Origin: Deltaproteobacteria bacterium
Lineage (GTDB): Bacteria; Myxococcota; Kuafuiibacteriia; Kuafuiibacteriales; Kuafuiibacteriaceae
Direction of reading: 5' to 3'
DNA: 64,000 bases
Assembly (NCBI GenBank): GCA_020632995.1
Contig: JACKEN010000004.1
Span: forward strand, 496,001 to 560,000
Below, one piece after another: positions 32,446 through 42,064 of the stretch (position 1 is the first letter of the stretch; every line of letters starts with the position of its first letter). Both the position numbers and the translations under genes were made by a program. Below the pieces are notes generated by a model. That model ran no database searches. It worked only from the letters and a program-made list of their open reading frames with translations, and was not told the DNA's origin.

Positions 32446-33087
32446 ATGCAGCACGAACCCAACCTCACCACCGAGCTCTTCCACCTCCCGCTCTTCAACC
32501 CCGAGTGGGTCCTCTGGCTCCTCCTCTCCATCTCCTTCATCTCCGTCGCGGTGATGCTGGAGCGCTGGTTCTTCTTCCGGCGCCGCCGCCACGACATCGA
32601 CGACGTGCAGCGCCGCCTCGAGGCCCTCCTCGAGGTGGGCGACCTCGCGGCGGCCGAGGCCTACCTCGCGAGCTTCGACAGCCTGGAGGCCAACGTGGCC
32701 CGACGCGGGGTCGAGAAGCTCGCCGACGGCGCCACCGCGGTGGAGGAGATCCTCGGCGGGGCCGAAGCGGTCGAGCGCCTGCGCTTCTCGCGCGGCCTGG
32801 GCTTCCTCGCCTCGGTGGGGAGCAACGCGCCCTTCATCGGGCTCTTCGGCACCGTGCTCGGGGTCATCCGCGCGTTCCAGGACCTCGCCTCGGACGTGGG
32901 GAACGCGTCGGGCTCGGTGATGTCCGGCATCGCCGAGGCGCTGGTGGCCACCGCGGTGGGGCTGCTCGTGGCCATCCCCGCCGTCATCGCCTACAACGCG
33001 CTGTCCGGCCGGGTGCGCGCGATGAGCGCGCAATCCAGGTTGCTCTCGAGCACCATCCTCTACCAGCTCAAGCGGGCGGGGGTGTAG
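32446..33087 (+). CDS. exbB: ExbB/TolQ/MotA-family proton channel protein
   Basis: A 213-residue inner-membrane protein with three membrane segments (about 22-44, 110-135 and 160-185) and the conserved GLFGTVLGVIRAF and SGIAEALVATAVGLLVAIPAV segments of the family. ExbB forms a pentamer around ExbD and uses the proton gradient to energise TonB. The ATG at 32446 is preferred over an upstream GTG at 32410. exbD follows two bases after the stop, then tonB, a lipoprotein and a TonB-dependent receptor, so the whole uptake system is one operon. Confidence 0.93.
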   Translation: MQHEPNLTTELFHLPLFNPEWVLWLLLSISFISVAVMLERWFFFRRRRHDIDDVQRRLEALLEVGDLAAAEAYLASFDSLEANVARRGVEKLADGATAVEEILGGAEAVERLRFSRGLGFLASVGSNAPFIGLFGTVLGVIRAFQDLASDVGNASGSVMSGIAEALVATAVGLLVAIPAVIAYNALSGRVRAMSAQSRLLSSTILYQLKRAGV

Positions 33088-33089
33088 CC

Positions 33090-33506
33090 ATGGCGGCGGC
33101 GCTGGATCCCAACCCCGACGAGGCCATCTCGGCCATCAACGTCACCCCCTTCGTGGACGTGGTCCTGGTGCTCCTCATCATCTTGATGGTGACGTCGACC
33201 GAGATCGTGCGGCGCTCCATCCAGGTCGACCTCCCCACCGCGGCGGCGGCAGGGCAGGCGGTGCCCCGCACCCTCAACGTGCTCGTGGCGGCCGACGGCG
33301 CGCTGATCCTGGACGGGGCGCCCGCCACCGAGGCCGCGCTCTACGACGCCGCCGCGCAGGCGAAGCGGGACGACCCCGAGGTCAGAGCGGTGATCTCGGC
33401 TGACCAGCGGGTGGCCTACCAACGCGTGGTGGCGGTCATCGACGTGGTGAAGGGGGCCGGGGTAAGCCGGTTCGCCCTCGACGTCGCCCCCCGAGGAGCG
33501 GAGTGA
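33090..33506 (+). CDS. exbD: ExbD/TolR-family protein
   Basis: A 138-residue protein with a short cytoplasmic N-terminus, one membrane helix carrying the conserved Asp (NVTPFVDVVLVLLIILMV, Asp in FVD), and a periplasmic domain ending DVAPRGAE. The Asp carries protons in the ExbBD motor. The gene starts two bases after exbB and its stop overlaps the tonB start (TGATG). Confidence 0.93.
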   Translation: MAAALDPNPDEAISAINVTPFVDVVLVLLIILMVTSTEIVRRSIQVDLPTAAAAGQAVPRTLNVLVAADGALILDGAPATEAALYDAAAQAKRDDPEVRAVISADQRVAYQRVVAVIDVVKGAGVSRFALDVAPRGAE

Positions 33507-34251
33507 TGGCGCGCAGGCTCGCTTGCTTGCCCTGGCTGCTCGCGGCCGGGGCGGTGCACGCCCTCCCCGCGCTGGGGCTCCTCTTCGCGCCCCGACCCGC
33601 GTCCGCGCGGAGAGCGGCGCCGATCGAGGTCACCCTCGCGCCCGCGCCGGCCGCGCCCGCGCCCACGCCCACGGTCCAGCCCGAGCCGAGCCCCGCGCCG
33701 GCCCCGCCCCCTGCCCCCCGCGCGGAGGGCGCGGCGGGCCACCCCGGAAGCCCGCGCCCGCAAGCCCACCTGCGCCGGCCCCCCGCCGGGTGGTCGGGCT
33801 GTCGCTCGGCGCGACGGTGCAGGGGGGCGGCGGCCCCGCCTTCGCGGTGGGGAACACGCTCGAGGGGCGCACCGCGGCGGTGGCCGAGTCCCCGGTGCGC
33901 GAGGCGGCCCCACCGCAGCCAGCGCCGACCCCGAGCCTGAACCGCCGGGCCCGCGCGACCCCGGGCTCCGAGGTGACGCTGACCCGCCCGCGGCGCCTGC
34001 GGCGGGTGGAGCCCACCTACCCGGACCAGCTCCGCGCCCTCGGGGTGGAGGCGGACGTGATGGTGCAGGTCGAGTTGACGGACCAGGGCGCAGTGAGGGC
34101 GGCCCGGATCCTCCGGCCGGCCCCACAGGACGCCTTCAACCAGGCCGCCCTCGCCGCCGCGTGGCAGGAGCGCTTCTCCCCCGCGGCCCGAGACGGCGTG
34201 CCCATCGAGTACACCCTGAGCTTCACCTATCGATTCCGCGCCAGCGAGTGA
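33506..34251 (+). CDS. tonB: TonB energy-transducing protein (one frame break)
   Basis: An N-terminal membrane anchor (LPWLLAAGAVHALPALGLLF) leads to a long Pro/Ala-rich segment that spans the periplasm. Near 33745 the frame changes within a GC run. The new frame gives a linker and then a TonB C-terminal domain (RRVEPTYPDQLRALGVEADVMVQVELTDQGAV, here split at 20 residues: RRVEPTYPDQLRALGVEADV, then MVQVELTDQGAV), ending YTLSFTYRFRASE. TonB couples the ExbBD motor to outer-membrane receptors. The immediate neighbours fix its partner as the receptor at 35048. Confidence 0.88.
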
Positions 34252-34262
34252 AGGAGATGACA

Positions 34263-35051
34263 ATGCGACTTGCAACGAGGAGCGCCTGCGCTCTGTTGGG
34301 GGTGGTCTCGGCCTGCGCGGGCGACCTCCCGGCCTACAACGAGGTCCACGGCCTCAGGGTCCTGGCGGTCTCCGCCACCCCGCCCTGGGTCCCCGCCGGC
34401 CAGCCCAGCGCCCTCGCCACCCTGGTGGCAGGGGCGGAGGACGCGACCTACCGCTGGCGCTGGTGCCCGGTGCCAACCCGCGCGGACGACGGCCACGCCT
34501 GCCCGGTAGAGGCGCAAGCCGACCTGCCGTCGCTCGCGCTGGGTGAGGGGCCCGAAGCCAAGCTCCCGGCCTTCACGCAGGACGCCCTGCGGCGTCTGTG
34601 CGCCCTGCAGGGCCAGGCTACCTGCGAGGCGGCGGAGGTCGAGATCGCCTTGACGGTGGCGGCGGCCGGGGACCAAATCGAGGCGCGCAGGACGGTGACC
34701 CTGATGGCGGCCTCCGAGCCCGGCCCGACCAACCCCGAGATCGTGGAGGTCGAGCTGCGCACCGAGGCGCTCCAGACCGCCCTGTCCACCGCCGGCCTCG
34801 CCCTCCCCGCCAGCGCAGAGGCGCAGCTTCGGCTCGAGGCCGCGGGCGCGACCGAGGGGGCCATGACGGTGAGCTGGTTCGTGACGGGCGGCGAGCTCGC
34901 CTTCGCCCGCACCCGGCCGGAGCCGACCGGCCCCGAGAACACCTGGACCCTCCCCGACCAGCCCGGTCTGGCCCGGCTGTATGTGGTCCTGAGGACGGCC
35001 GAGGGGGGCACCACCTGGCGCACCTTCGAGGTGGAGGTGGAGGCGCCATGA
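34263..35051 (+). CDS. Lipoprotein in TonB uptake operon
   Basis: A 262-residue lipoprotein with lipobox GVVSAC-A. An AAGGAG site at 34251-34256 sits six bases before ATG 34263, so this start is preferred to ATG 34257, which touches the site. The mature chain contains Ig-like beta segments (LRVLAVSATPPWVPAGQPS, TVSWFVTGGELAFART) and a few cysteines. No substrate-binding fold is recognised. It lies between tonB and the receptor and overlaps the receptor start by four bases, so it probably assists the same import system at the membrane. Confidence 0.8.
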   Translation: MRLATRSACALLGVVSACAGDLPAYNEVHGLRVLAVSATPPWVPAGQPSALATLVAGAEDATYRWRWCPVPTRADDGHACPVEAQADLPSLALGEGPEAKLPAFTQDALRRLCALQGQATCEAAEVEIALTVAAAGDQIEARRTVTLMAASEPGPTNPEIVEVELRTEALQTALSTAGLALPASAEAQLRLEAAGATEGAMTVSWFVTGGELAFARTRPEPTGPENTWTLPDQPGLARLYVVLRTAEGGTTWRTFEVEVEAP

Positions 35052-37666
35052 GTCGTGTCATCGCAACCCTGATTGCACTCGTCGCCGCGCTGCCGGTGAG
35101 CGCCCGCGCGGCGGAGGGCGGCCTGGATCGCCTCCCCACCCTGGCCGAGGCCGCCACCCCCGCCTATCCCGAGGTCGCCCGTTCGGGTGGGTACGGAGCC
35201 GAGGTCGCGCTCGTCTTGGACCTGGACGTGCGCGGCGAGGTCGAGAGCGCGACCGTGAGCGCGGCGCGCGCGGTGGACCGCGCCGGTGCCCCCGCCCCCG
35301 CGCCGGTGCTCGCGGCCTTCGTGACCGCGGCGGTGGAGGCGGGGCGGCGGCTCCGCTTCACCCCGGCCGAGGCCGAGGGGCAGCCCGTGCCGGTGTCTCT
35401 GACCTACACCTTCACCTTCATGGCGCCGGCGCCGCAGGTGCCAGCGCCGGTGCCCACCGCGACGGTGGCCGAGGCGCCGCCCGCGCCGCCCGCGGGGCAG
35501 GTCAGCCTGCAGGGTGAGGTCAGGGCGGCCGGCACCCGCCGCCGCCTGGCCGGGGCCCTGGTGGTGGTGAAGCAGGGCGAGGACGCCTTCGAGACCACCG
35601 CCGACGCGGAGGGCGCGTTCCGCTTCTATGATCTGGCCCCCGGCCCCTGGAGCCTGGTGGTGGACGTCCCGGGCTTCGAGCCCGACCGCAGCGAGGAGGA
35701 GCTCCGGGCGGGGGAGGTCCTGGAGGTCACCGTGTACCTCCGGCGCGCCAGCGACAACCCGTACGACGTGGTGGTGGAGGGCCAGCGCCCCCAGCGCGAG
35801 GTGACCCGACGCATCCTGAGCGCCGAGGCCGCAACCCAGGTTGCGGGCACCATGGGCGACCCGGTGCTCGCGCTCGAGAACCTGCCCGGGGTGGCCCGGG
35901 CCGGCATCGGCAATGGCCGGCCGGTGCGGGGCTCCTCGCCCCAGGACACCCGCTACTACGTCGAGGGGCTGGGGATCTTGTTCGACGAGCACGTGGGCGG
36001 CTTCCGCAGCGTGCTCCCCAGCCAGATGGTGGAGCGGGTGGACTTCTACCCCGGCAACTTCTCGGCCCGCTACGGCCGCGGCACCGGCGGGGTGGTGGAC
36101 GTGAAGCTGAAGGACCTGAAGCCGGACCAGCTCCACGGCGCGCTGGACGTGAGCCTGCTCGACGCAGGGCTCTACCTCGAGGCGCCGCTCGGCGACGAGG
36201 TCGCGGTGGCGGTGGCGGGGCGCCGGAGCTACATCGACGCGGTGCTTGGGGCGGCGATCCCCGACGACGGGGACCTGAGCCTCAGCGTCGCCCCGCGCTG
36301 GTACGACTACCAGGCGATCATACAGTGGCGCCCCAACGCGCAACACGACCTGCGCTTCTTCGCGCTCGGGGGGGACGACGCGATGACCATCCTCTTCCGG
36401 AGCGCGGCGGACCTCGACCCCGAGGCCACCACCGGCTCCATCGGGGCCCAGTACAACTACCAGCGCCTGAGTGTGCAGCACCGCTACACCTCGGGTGGCG
36501 CCCTCAGCAACGACCTCAGGGTGGGCGTCGGCCGCGACACCGGGCTCACCCAGGTCCTCGGCCGCTTCTCGCTCCAGTTCCGCTTCCTGAACCTCAGCGT
36601 GCGCGACGAGGCGCGGTGGAAGGTGAGCGAGGCCCTCACCATCATCGCCGGCCTGGACCTCCGCACCGAGCAGGCCAAATACGACGTCACCTCGTTCCGA
36701 CCGCCCAAGGAGGGCGAGGTGGTAGCGGTGCTGCCCCCGGCCGACGAGTTCATCCACGGGGTGGGCCAGGACACCCAGACCTCGGTGGCCGGCTTCGTGG
36801 AGGCGGAGTGGCGCCTCGCCCGCGCCCTCACCGTGGTCCCCGGGGCGCGGGTGGACTACTTCGGCCTCACCCGCTCCGCCCACTTCGATCCGCGCCTCGT
36901 GGTGCGCTACCAGCTCTTGGACGCGTGGACCTTCTCGGCCGGCGTGGGCCTGGTGCATCAAGCCCCGGAGCTGGACGAGGTCATAGCGCCCTTCGGCAAC
37001 CCCGCCGTCGATCCGTCGCGCGCGCTCCACACCTCGGTGGGAGCACGGTGGCAGCCCCTCGACTTCTTCAGCGCCGACGTGACCCTCTTCTACAAGCGCC
37101 TCGACCACCTCGTCTCGCGGGTGGACGACGCGGACCTGTATCGCAACGAGGGGACGGGTGAGGTGTTGGGAATGGAGGTCTACTTGCGCCAGGAGCTCGC
37201 GTTCGGGCTATCGGGCTGGCTCTCGTACACCCTGAGCCAGGCCCGCCGCACCGACGCGGGCGCCACCAGCTCGCGCCCCTTCGACTACGATCAGACCCAC
37301 ATCCTCACCCTGGTCGCCCGCTACGCGCTCCCCGCCGACTGGGCGCTCGGTGTTCGCTGGCGCCTGGTCTCCGGCCGCCCCACCACGCCCTTCGCGGGCG
37401 GGGTGTTCGTAGACGAGCGGGACGGCTACGAGCCCATCCCCGGCCCCACGAACTCCGGGCGCCTGCCGTCGTTCCACATGCTCGATGTGCGGGTCGACAA
37501 GCGGTGGACCTTCGACCAGTGGGCGTTCACCGCCTACCTGAGCGTGTCGAACGTCTACAACCGCGCGAACGCCGAGGACGTGGAGTACAGCTACGACTTC
37601 CGCACCAAGAGCAACGTGGCCGGGCTCCCGCTCCTGCCGATCGTCGGGGTCAACGCGGAGTTCTGA
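35048..37666 (+). CDS. TonB-dependent receptor with N-terminal TonB-C-like domain
   Basis: An 872-residue outer-membrane receptor. After a signal peptide (ALVAALPVSARAAEG), residues about 30-125 look like a TonB C-terminal domain (PTLAEAATPAYPEVARSGGY, then LVLDLDVRGEVESATVS). A carboxypeptidase-regulatory-like beta domain follows at about 160-235 (VSLQGEVRAAGTRRRLAGA). The plug is next, with PVRGSSPQDTRYYVEGL and VERVDFYPGNFSARYGRGTG. A 22-strand barrel fills the rest and ends PIVGVNAEF. It is the last gene of the exbB-exbD-tonB operon and overlaps the convergent PHP gene by 17 bases. The ligand is unknown. The TonB-like domain at its own N-terminus is uncommon. Confidence 0.9.
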   Translation: MSRVIATLIALVAALPVSARAAEGGLDRLPTLAEAATPAYPEVARSGGYGAEVALVLDLDVRGEVESATVSAARAVDRAGAPAPAPVLAAFVTAAVEAGRRLRFTPAEAEGQPVPVSLTYTFTFMAPAPQVPAPVPTATVAEAPPAPPAGQVSLQGEVRAAGTRRRLAGALVVVKQGEDAFETTADAEGAFRFYDLAPGPWSLVVDVPGFEPDRSEEELRAGEVLEVTVYLRRASDNPYDVVVEGQRPQREVTRRILSAEAATQVAGTMGDPVLALENLPGVARAGIGNGRPVRGSSPQDTRYYVEGLGILFDEHVGGFRSVLPSQMVERVDFYPGNFSARYGRGTGGVVDVKLKDLKPDQLHGALDVSLLDAGLYLEAPLGDEVAVAVAGRRSYIDAVLGAAIPDDGDLSLSVAPRWYDYQAIIQWRPNAQHDLRFFALGGDDAMTILFRSAADLDPEATTGSIGAQYNYQRLSVQHRYTSGGALSNDLRVGVGRDTGLTQVLGRFSLQFRFLNLSVRDEARWKVSEALTIIAGLDLRTEQAKYDVTSFRPPKEGEVVAVLPPADEFIHGVGQDTQTSVAGFVEAEWRLARALTVVPGARVDYFGLTRSAHFDPRLVVRYQLLDAWTFSAGVGLVHQAPELDEVIAPFGNPAVDPSRALHTSVGARWQPLDFFSADVTLFYKRLDHLVSRVDDADLYRNEGTGEVLGMEVYLRQELAFGLSGWLSYTLSQARRTDAGATSSRPFDYDQTHILTLVARYALPADWALGVRWRLVSGRPTTPFAGGVFVDERDGYEPIPGPTNSGRLPSFHMLDVRVDKRWTFDQWAFTAYLSVSNVYNRANAEDVEYSYDFRTKSNVAGLPLLPIVGVNAEF

Positions 37667-38846
37667 CCACCAGGGCCCGGGAGAGCGCGGTGTAGCGCCC
37701 GTCGTCGGTGATCAGCGTGGCGGTGTAGACGCCGGGCGCGCCGGTCACCGCCACCACCTCGTCGAGGGTCTCGCCCGCAGCGACCCGGCGACGCAGGAGG
37801 GCTTGCTCCTCGACCACCGGCGCCTCGGAGGCCGGCCGCGGGTCCTGACACCCCGTGGCGCGCCGCAGCTCCAGGAGCGCCCCGGTGGCGGCGGGGTCCA
37901 GCGCGCCCCGCACCCGGAGCCAGCGGGCCTCGGCCGGGGCGGCGAGGCGCCGATCACCGTCGTAGGCGTCGAGCTCGAGGCGCGACCCACCCTCGTGCAG
38001 CATCACGTGCCCCGCCTCCAGGGCGCTCACGATGGCAGGCCAGCTTGCGTCAGCCGCGAAGACCGAGGTGCTCGGATAGCCGAGGGCGGAGTCGAGGTAC
38101 AGGCCGGGGGCCTCGATGTGGACCCGGTGGTTGTCGCTCGCCGCGATTGGGGTGACGGTGCGCCCCGCGAGGAGGTCGCAGCGCCACGCGTCGTAGGCCT
38201 CGAGATCCCCGGCGTCGAACGCGAGGCCTCCGTTGAAGACCTCCATGGCGTCGTAGTCGAGGTCCGTCCAGTCGTAGCGGATCCAGGCCACCTGCCCGTA
38301 GGGGTGGTTCACCACCGTGAAGCAGCCGCGATCGCGAGCCTGGGCCAGCGCCTCTCCCCCGGTCACCGCGCTCATCGGCCGGTCGACGAACGGCGCGTCG
38401 GTGTCGAAGCCGGCCAGCATGCGCGGCAGGCAGCCGACGTGGCCGCGGGGCGCGTTGGGCGGGTCCGCCACCGGCGACAGCTCGTTCCCCGAGATCATGA
38501 GGAAGCGCCCCGGCTCCGAGAGGCGCTCGGCCTCCTCGAAGTAGACGAACTCCGGCCCCTGGTTGAACAGGGCGGGATCCTCGTCCCGGGTGCTGGGGTC
38601 GCTGCCGGTGCTGTTGCTGTGGTCGGTGAGGACCACGAAGTCCAGACCCCGCTCGAGGGCCACCGTCTTGATCGCCTCGGGGGTGGAATCGCCGCCGGTG
38701 TCGTTGGAGGCCCCAGTGGCGTGGACGTGCAGGTCACCCTGCAACCAGCGCCCGGCCGGGTCGGCCTCGAACTCGGTGCTCGCGCTGCAGCCTGCCGCGC
38801 TCGAGACGAGGAGCGCCGCGACGAGGCGGTGACTCGAGCGTTGCAT
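37650..38846 (-). CDS. Lipoprotein PHP/CehA-type metallohydrolase
   Basis: A protein of about 398 residues with ATG 38846 and lipobox SSAAGC-S. The PHP metal-binding signature is clear: LQGDLHVHATG, LDFVVLTDHSNS, ISGNELSP and later FTVVNHPYG and PIAASDNHRVH. CehA/McbA-like members hydrolyse esters or phosphoesters outside the cytoplasm. A small C-terminal beta domain follows. The gene is convergent with the TonB receptor and lies 66 bases downstream of the VWA gene on the same strand. Confidence 0.87.
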   Translation of the reverse strand: MQRSSHRLVAALLVSSAAGCSASTEFEADPAGRWLQGDLHVHATGASNDTGGDSTPEAIKTVALERGLDFVVLTDHSNSTGSDPSTRDEDPALFNQGPEFVYFEEAERLSEPGRFLMISGNELSPVADPPNAPRGHVGCLPRMLAGFDTDAPFVDRPMSAVTGGEALAQARDRGCFTVVNHPYGQVAWIRYDWTDLDYDAMEVFNGGLAFDAGDLEAYDAWRCDLLAGRTVTPIAASDNHRVHIEAPGLYLDSALGYPSTSVFAADASWPAIVSALEAGHVMLHEGGSRLELDAYDGDRRLAAPAEARWLRVRGALDPAATGALLELRRATGCQDPRPASEAPVVEEQALLRRRVAAGETLDEVVAVTGAPGVYTATLITDDGRYTALSRALVVRTPR

Positions 38847-38912
38847 GTCTCCGCTGCTACGGGATCCCGGCCGCCGAGTCAAAGGCCACCGGCCGGATGC
38901 AAGCGGGGCTGC

Positions 38913-39938
38913 TCAGAAGATGATGGCCTGCTGCCCGCCCGCCAGCTCACAGCGGCCGTCCGCGGGGTCGCCGCCGGTGCGGATGAGCTCCGCCGCCGCG
39001 GGCTCGCGATACCGCCCCGACAGCTCGATCGCCGCCATCCGGAGCATCGCGTGGTCCAAGCGGGTGACGAAGTAGCACGGGATGGTGGGCTCCTTGTGGG
39101 TCTCGCCCACCCCGGAGTCGTCGGTGAGGAAGAGGTAGCGCCCGCCGGTGAGCTGGGCGGCGGAGCGCATGCTGAGCTCGGCCAGCTCGTCGACCCCGCT
39201 CGCGGCCACCGGGTAGATGTGCACGTCGCGGTTGCGCGCAACCCGCATTGCGTCGGTGATCGCCTCGGCCCGCTCCTCGTGGTGCGGCGCGTCGGCCACC
39301 CAGAACATGAGCCGGGCCACCGAGCCCGCGCTCCACGACAGCGCTACCGCCTCCGCGAGCCCCTGATCTGCCGCCTCGGGGGTGTCACCGCCGCCGTCGT
39401 AGCCCTGGGCGTCGAGCTCGGCCTGGAACGCGGCCACGTCGGCAGTGAAGTCCACGCTGCGGGTCACGTAGGCGTCGCCTTCGTCGCGATAGAGCACCAG
39501 GGCCCAGCGCTGCGGGACGTTCGGGAACTCCTCCGCGAGCCGGGTCGCGATCGCCCCCAGCTCCACCTTCAGGTAGGCCAGCTCGTCGCCCATGCTGCCG
39601 GTGGTGTCCACCAACAGGGCGATGTCCAGGGCGCCCTGCGGCTCGCGCGCGCCGCTGAAGTCTTCATGGGCCGCCTCCCGCTCCGCCGCCGTCAACTCGG
39701 GTTGACCGGCGAGCGACGCATGGGTGGCAAGGTAGGCCTCGAAGAGGGCGAAGTTGCGGTTGTCGTCCCACGCGCCTGCGGTGAGGAGCCCGCCCGGGAT
39801 CCCGCTGCTGGGTCGGTCAGAGCTCGACGTGTCGCCGGTGTATCCCTCGGGGGCGATCCACGAGAACTGCTCGCTCGAGCCGCAGCCCGCGGCCAGGGTC
39901 AGCAGGGTGGTGAAGGCGAGGCTCCGGCTCAGGCGCAT
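38913..39938 (-). CDS. von Willebrand factor A domain lipoprotein
   Basis: A 341-residue lipoprotein with ATG 39938 and lipobox LAAGC-G. The VWA domain (about 120-300) starts with the metal-ion-dependent adhesion motif ALLVDTTGSMGDE, followed by VPQRWALVLYRDEGDAYVTR and RLMFWVADAPHHEERA. VWA domains bind protein ligands through a metal. The motif is DxTGS rather than DxSxS, which is common in bacterial members. It precedes the PHP gene on the same strand and may be cotranscribed. Confidence 0.87.
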   Translation of the reverse strand: MRLSRSLAFTTLLTLAAGCGSSEQFSWIAPEGYTGDTSSSDRPSSGIPGGLLTAGAWDDNRNFALFEAYLATHASLAGQPELTAAEREAAHEDFSGAREPQGALDIALLVDTTGSMGDELAYLKVELGAIATRLAEEFPNVPQRWALVLYRDEGDAYVTRSVDFTADVAAFQAELDAQGYDGGGDTPEAADQGLAEAVALSWSAGSVARLMFWVADAPHHEERAEAITDAMRVARNRDVHIYPVAASGVDELAELSMRSAAQLTGGRYLFLTDDSGVGETHKEPTIPCYFVTRLDHAMLRMAAIELSGRYREPAAAELIRTGGDPADGRCELAGGQQAIIF

Positions 39939-40061
39939 GGGTGTCCCTCCCGATGGGGGAGACAGCAACCCCCGTGCCCACGAGGATAACTCGCGCCGGG
40001 CGCCTGCACGACCCCGGATCGGGGCGTCGACGTCAGCCCAGCCGGGAGGTGGGCGGGGGTG

Positions 40062-41927
40062 TCAGCGCCGCCGCCGGCGGCCCAGCGCCAGCGCGAGCAC
40101 CAGGGCCAGGCCGGGCCACGCGGCGCCGGCCTCGTCGGGGGCGGCGGTGCAGCCGCAGCCGGAGCTGCTTGGGGCCAGAGCGGGGGGCGCTCCCGAGTCG
40201 GGGGCCGCCACCCCAGCGTCGGCCTCCCCACCGTCTGGTGCGACCCCGGTGTCCGGTGACACCCCGGTGTCGGGCGCGACGCCGGTGTCGGGCGCGATCC
40301 CGGTGTCCGGCTCGACCCCAGCGTCGGGCAGGGCGAGGTCCTCGACCTCGAGGGTCAGGGTGTAGTTCCCGGCCCGGGCCCGGAACGCGTCGAGGAAGAG
40401 GAAGAGCTCACCCGTCGTCAACTCGACCTGCAGCCGAGAGCCACGAGTTCCGGGGTTGGTCTCGTCGTCATCGTTGCAGGCCACCTCGGTGGTGGCGTCG
40501 TCGCACGTGCTCCGCGCGTAGAGCACGGTGTCGTAGCCGGAGGCGGTGACCGTCACCGTCACCGGGTGGTCGGAGGTCAGGCGGTAGACGATCTCGGGGC
40601 CGTTGCCACCGCACTCGCCCTGGTAGGCGTTGGTGAACCCAGCGCCGACGTTACCGGTGACGACACCAGACACCGCGGGGAGGTCCAAGGGGTCGGCGCA
40701 GGCGTTCCCCGGCGCGCCCGCCACACAGGCCCCGCCGGAGCAGACCGGCAGCGCGCCGCTGCAGGCCTCGACCTCCGCCACCGAGCGGCCGCACGCGTTC
40801 TGGCTCCACACCGAGTTCCCGACGCAGGAGAGCGCCTCGCGCGGCTCGCAAGCCAGGTTGACGCAGGCGTGATCGGCCGGGCACTCGGCGTCGGTGGCGC
40901 AGGGGGCCGCGCACCAGGTGACCGCGGGGTCGGCGCTGGAGGCTCGGCAGGTCCAGCCGCTCGGGCAGGCCTCGTCCCCCGCGCAGGGGCTGCAGGTGCC
41001 GTCGGCGTCACCGCACAGGACCCCGCGCCAGCCCGCCGCGCACAGGCCCTCCAGGGCGCGGCCCACGTACACCACGCCCTCGGCGTCGCCCTGGTCGCCG
41101 CCCTCGGGCAGGCGGTTCACCACGTAGCAGTTGCCCCGGCGGACGTAGTCGGCCGCGCCGGTGGCGAGGTTGCCGACGAGGAGGCCGGTGGGGTCGTAGA
41201 CCCCGGAGCCCGAGTTCCCCGCGAAGGTGTCGAGGGTCGCGACGAAGGCCTGCAGCGCGGGCTGGTCGTCGTCGATCACCACCCCGTTCGCGGCCAGCTT
41301 GGCCGGGATGCCGTCCGGGAAGCCCACCACCGCGACCGAGCTCCCCACCGTGAGGGGCAAGTCGACCTGCCGTACGGGGGCGGGGCGCCGGGGCGGCGCG
41401 GCGGGCCGGTCCAGCTGGACGAGCGCGTAGTCCACGTTGCCCACCCGGCGCCGCGCGGCGATGGCGCGGCAGAAGAAGACGTCTTCGGCCCCGACCTGGG
41501 CCAGCTGGCCCGGCGCGACGTAGTAGTCGTCGAACACGTAGGCGTAGCTCTGGCAGTCCGCCAGATCCGTCACGCAGTGCCCGGCGGTGAGCACCAGGTC
41601 CCAGTCCACCAGGGTGCCGGAGCAGCTGGCGGCGCCGATCTGCTCCGCGTAGGGCTCACCGGTGCAGAGCCCCTGGCTGACGCCGAGCTCGGTCCCCAGG
41701 ATCACCTGGTTCGCAGGATCGGTTGCATCGACCCGGTTCGACTGGATCAGCGCGACGGTGGACTCGAGGGTCCGCGCCCGCAGGATCTCGTCGGGGTGCT
41801 CGAAGTACTCCCGGCGGTCGTCGGCGCCATAGACCACCGAGTGATCACTCCGGGCGGTGGGCGCCGCCACGTCGCCACAGGCGGCGCTCAAGACGAGGAC
41901 GAGGTGCCATCGCAGAAGCCTTCGCAT
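40062..41927 (-). CDS. Secreted trypsin-like serine protease with MYXO-CTERM anchor
   Basis: A protein of about 621 residues. ATG 41927 begins a lipoprotein-like signal (LVLSAAC-G). The S1 triad is visible: LVLTAGHCV (His), NVDYALVQL (Asp) and TFAGNSGSGVYD (Ser), so it should be active. A Cys-rich middle and a beta-sandwich domain (YRLTSDHPVTVTVTASGYDT) follow, then a repeat-rich linker of PDTGV units (about 560-590). The end is SSGCGCTAA, a hydrophobic helix and RRRRR. This is the MYXO-CTERM sorting signal, whose Cys is processed by a rhombosortase-like or myxosortase system for surface attachment. This is the strongest single taxonomic marker in the window. Confidence 0.92.
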   Translation of the reverse strand: MRRLLRWHLVLVLSAACGDVAAPTARSDHSVVYGADDRREYFEHPDEILRARTLESTVALIQSNRVDATDPANQVILGTELGVSQGLCTGEPYAEQIGAASCSGTLVDWDLVLTAGHCVTDLADCQSYAYVFDDYYVAPGQLAQVGAEDVFFCRAIAARRRVGNVDYALVQLDRPAAPPRRPAPVRQVDLPLTVGSSVAVVGFPDGIPAKLAANGVVIDDDQPALQAFVATLDTFAGNSGSGVYDPTGLLVGNLATGAADYVRRGNCYVVNRLPEGGDQGDAEGVVYVGRALEGLCAAGWRGVLCGDADGTCSPCAGDEACPSGWTCRASSADPAVTWCAAPCATDAECPADHACVNLACEPREALSCVGNSVWSQNACGRSVAEVEACSGALPVCSGGACVAGAPGNACADPLDLPAVSGVVTGNVGAGFTNAYQGECGGNGPEIVYRLTSDHPVTVTVTASGYDTVLYARSTCDDATTEVACNDDDETNPGTRGSRLQVELTTGELFLFLDAFRARAGNYTLTLEVEDLALPDAGVEPDTGIAPDTGVAPDTGVSPDTGVAPDGGEADAGVAAPDSGAPPALAPSSSGCGCTAAPDEAGAAWPGLALVLALALGRRRRR

Positions 41928-42064
41928 CGCCGCCCTTCTAGCCGTCCGGGCGCCGCTCGTGAATCGCGAACCAGGAAGCCCACCCGATGTCCGATGGGGA
42001 GGGGCCGCTCCGGCCGGCTGGTGGGGGTGATGCACCACGCTGCCCCGCCTGAGCCATCCCCGGG

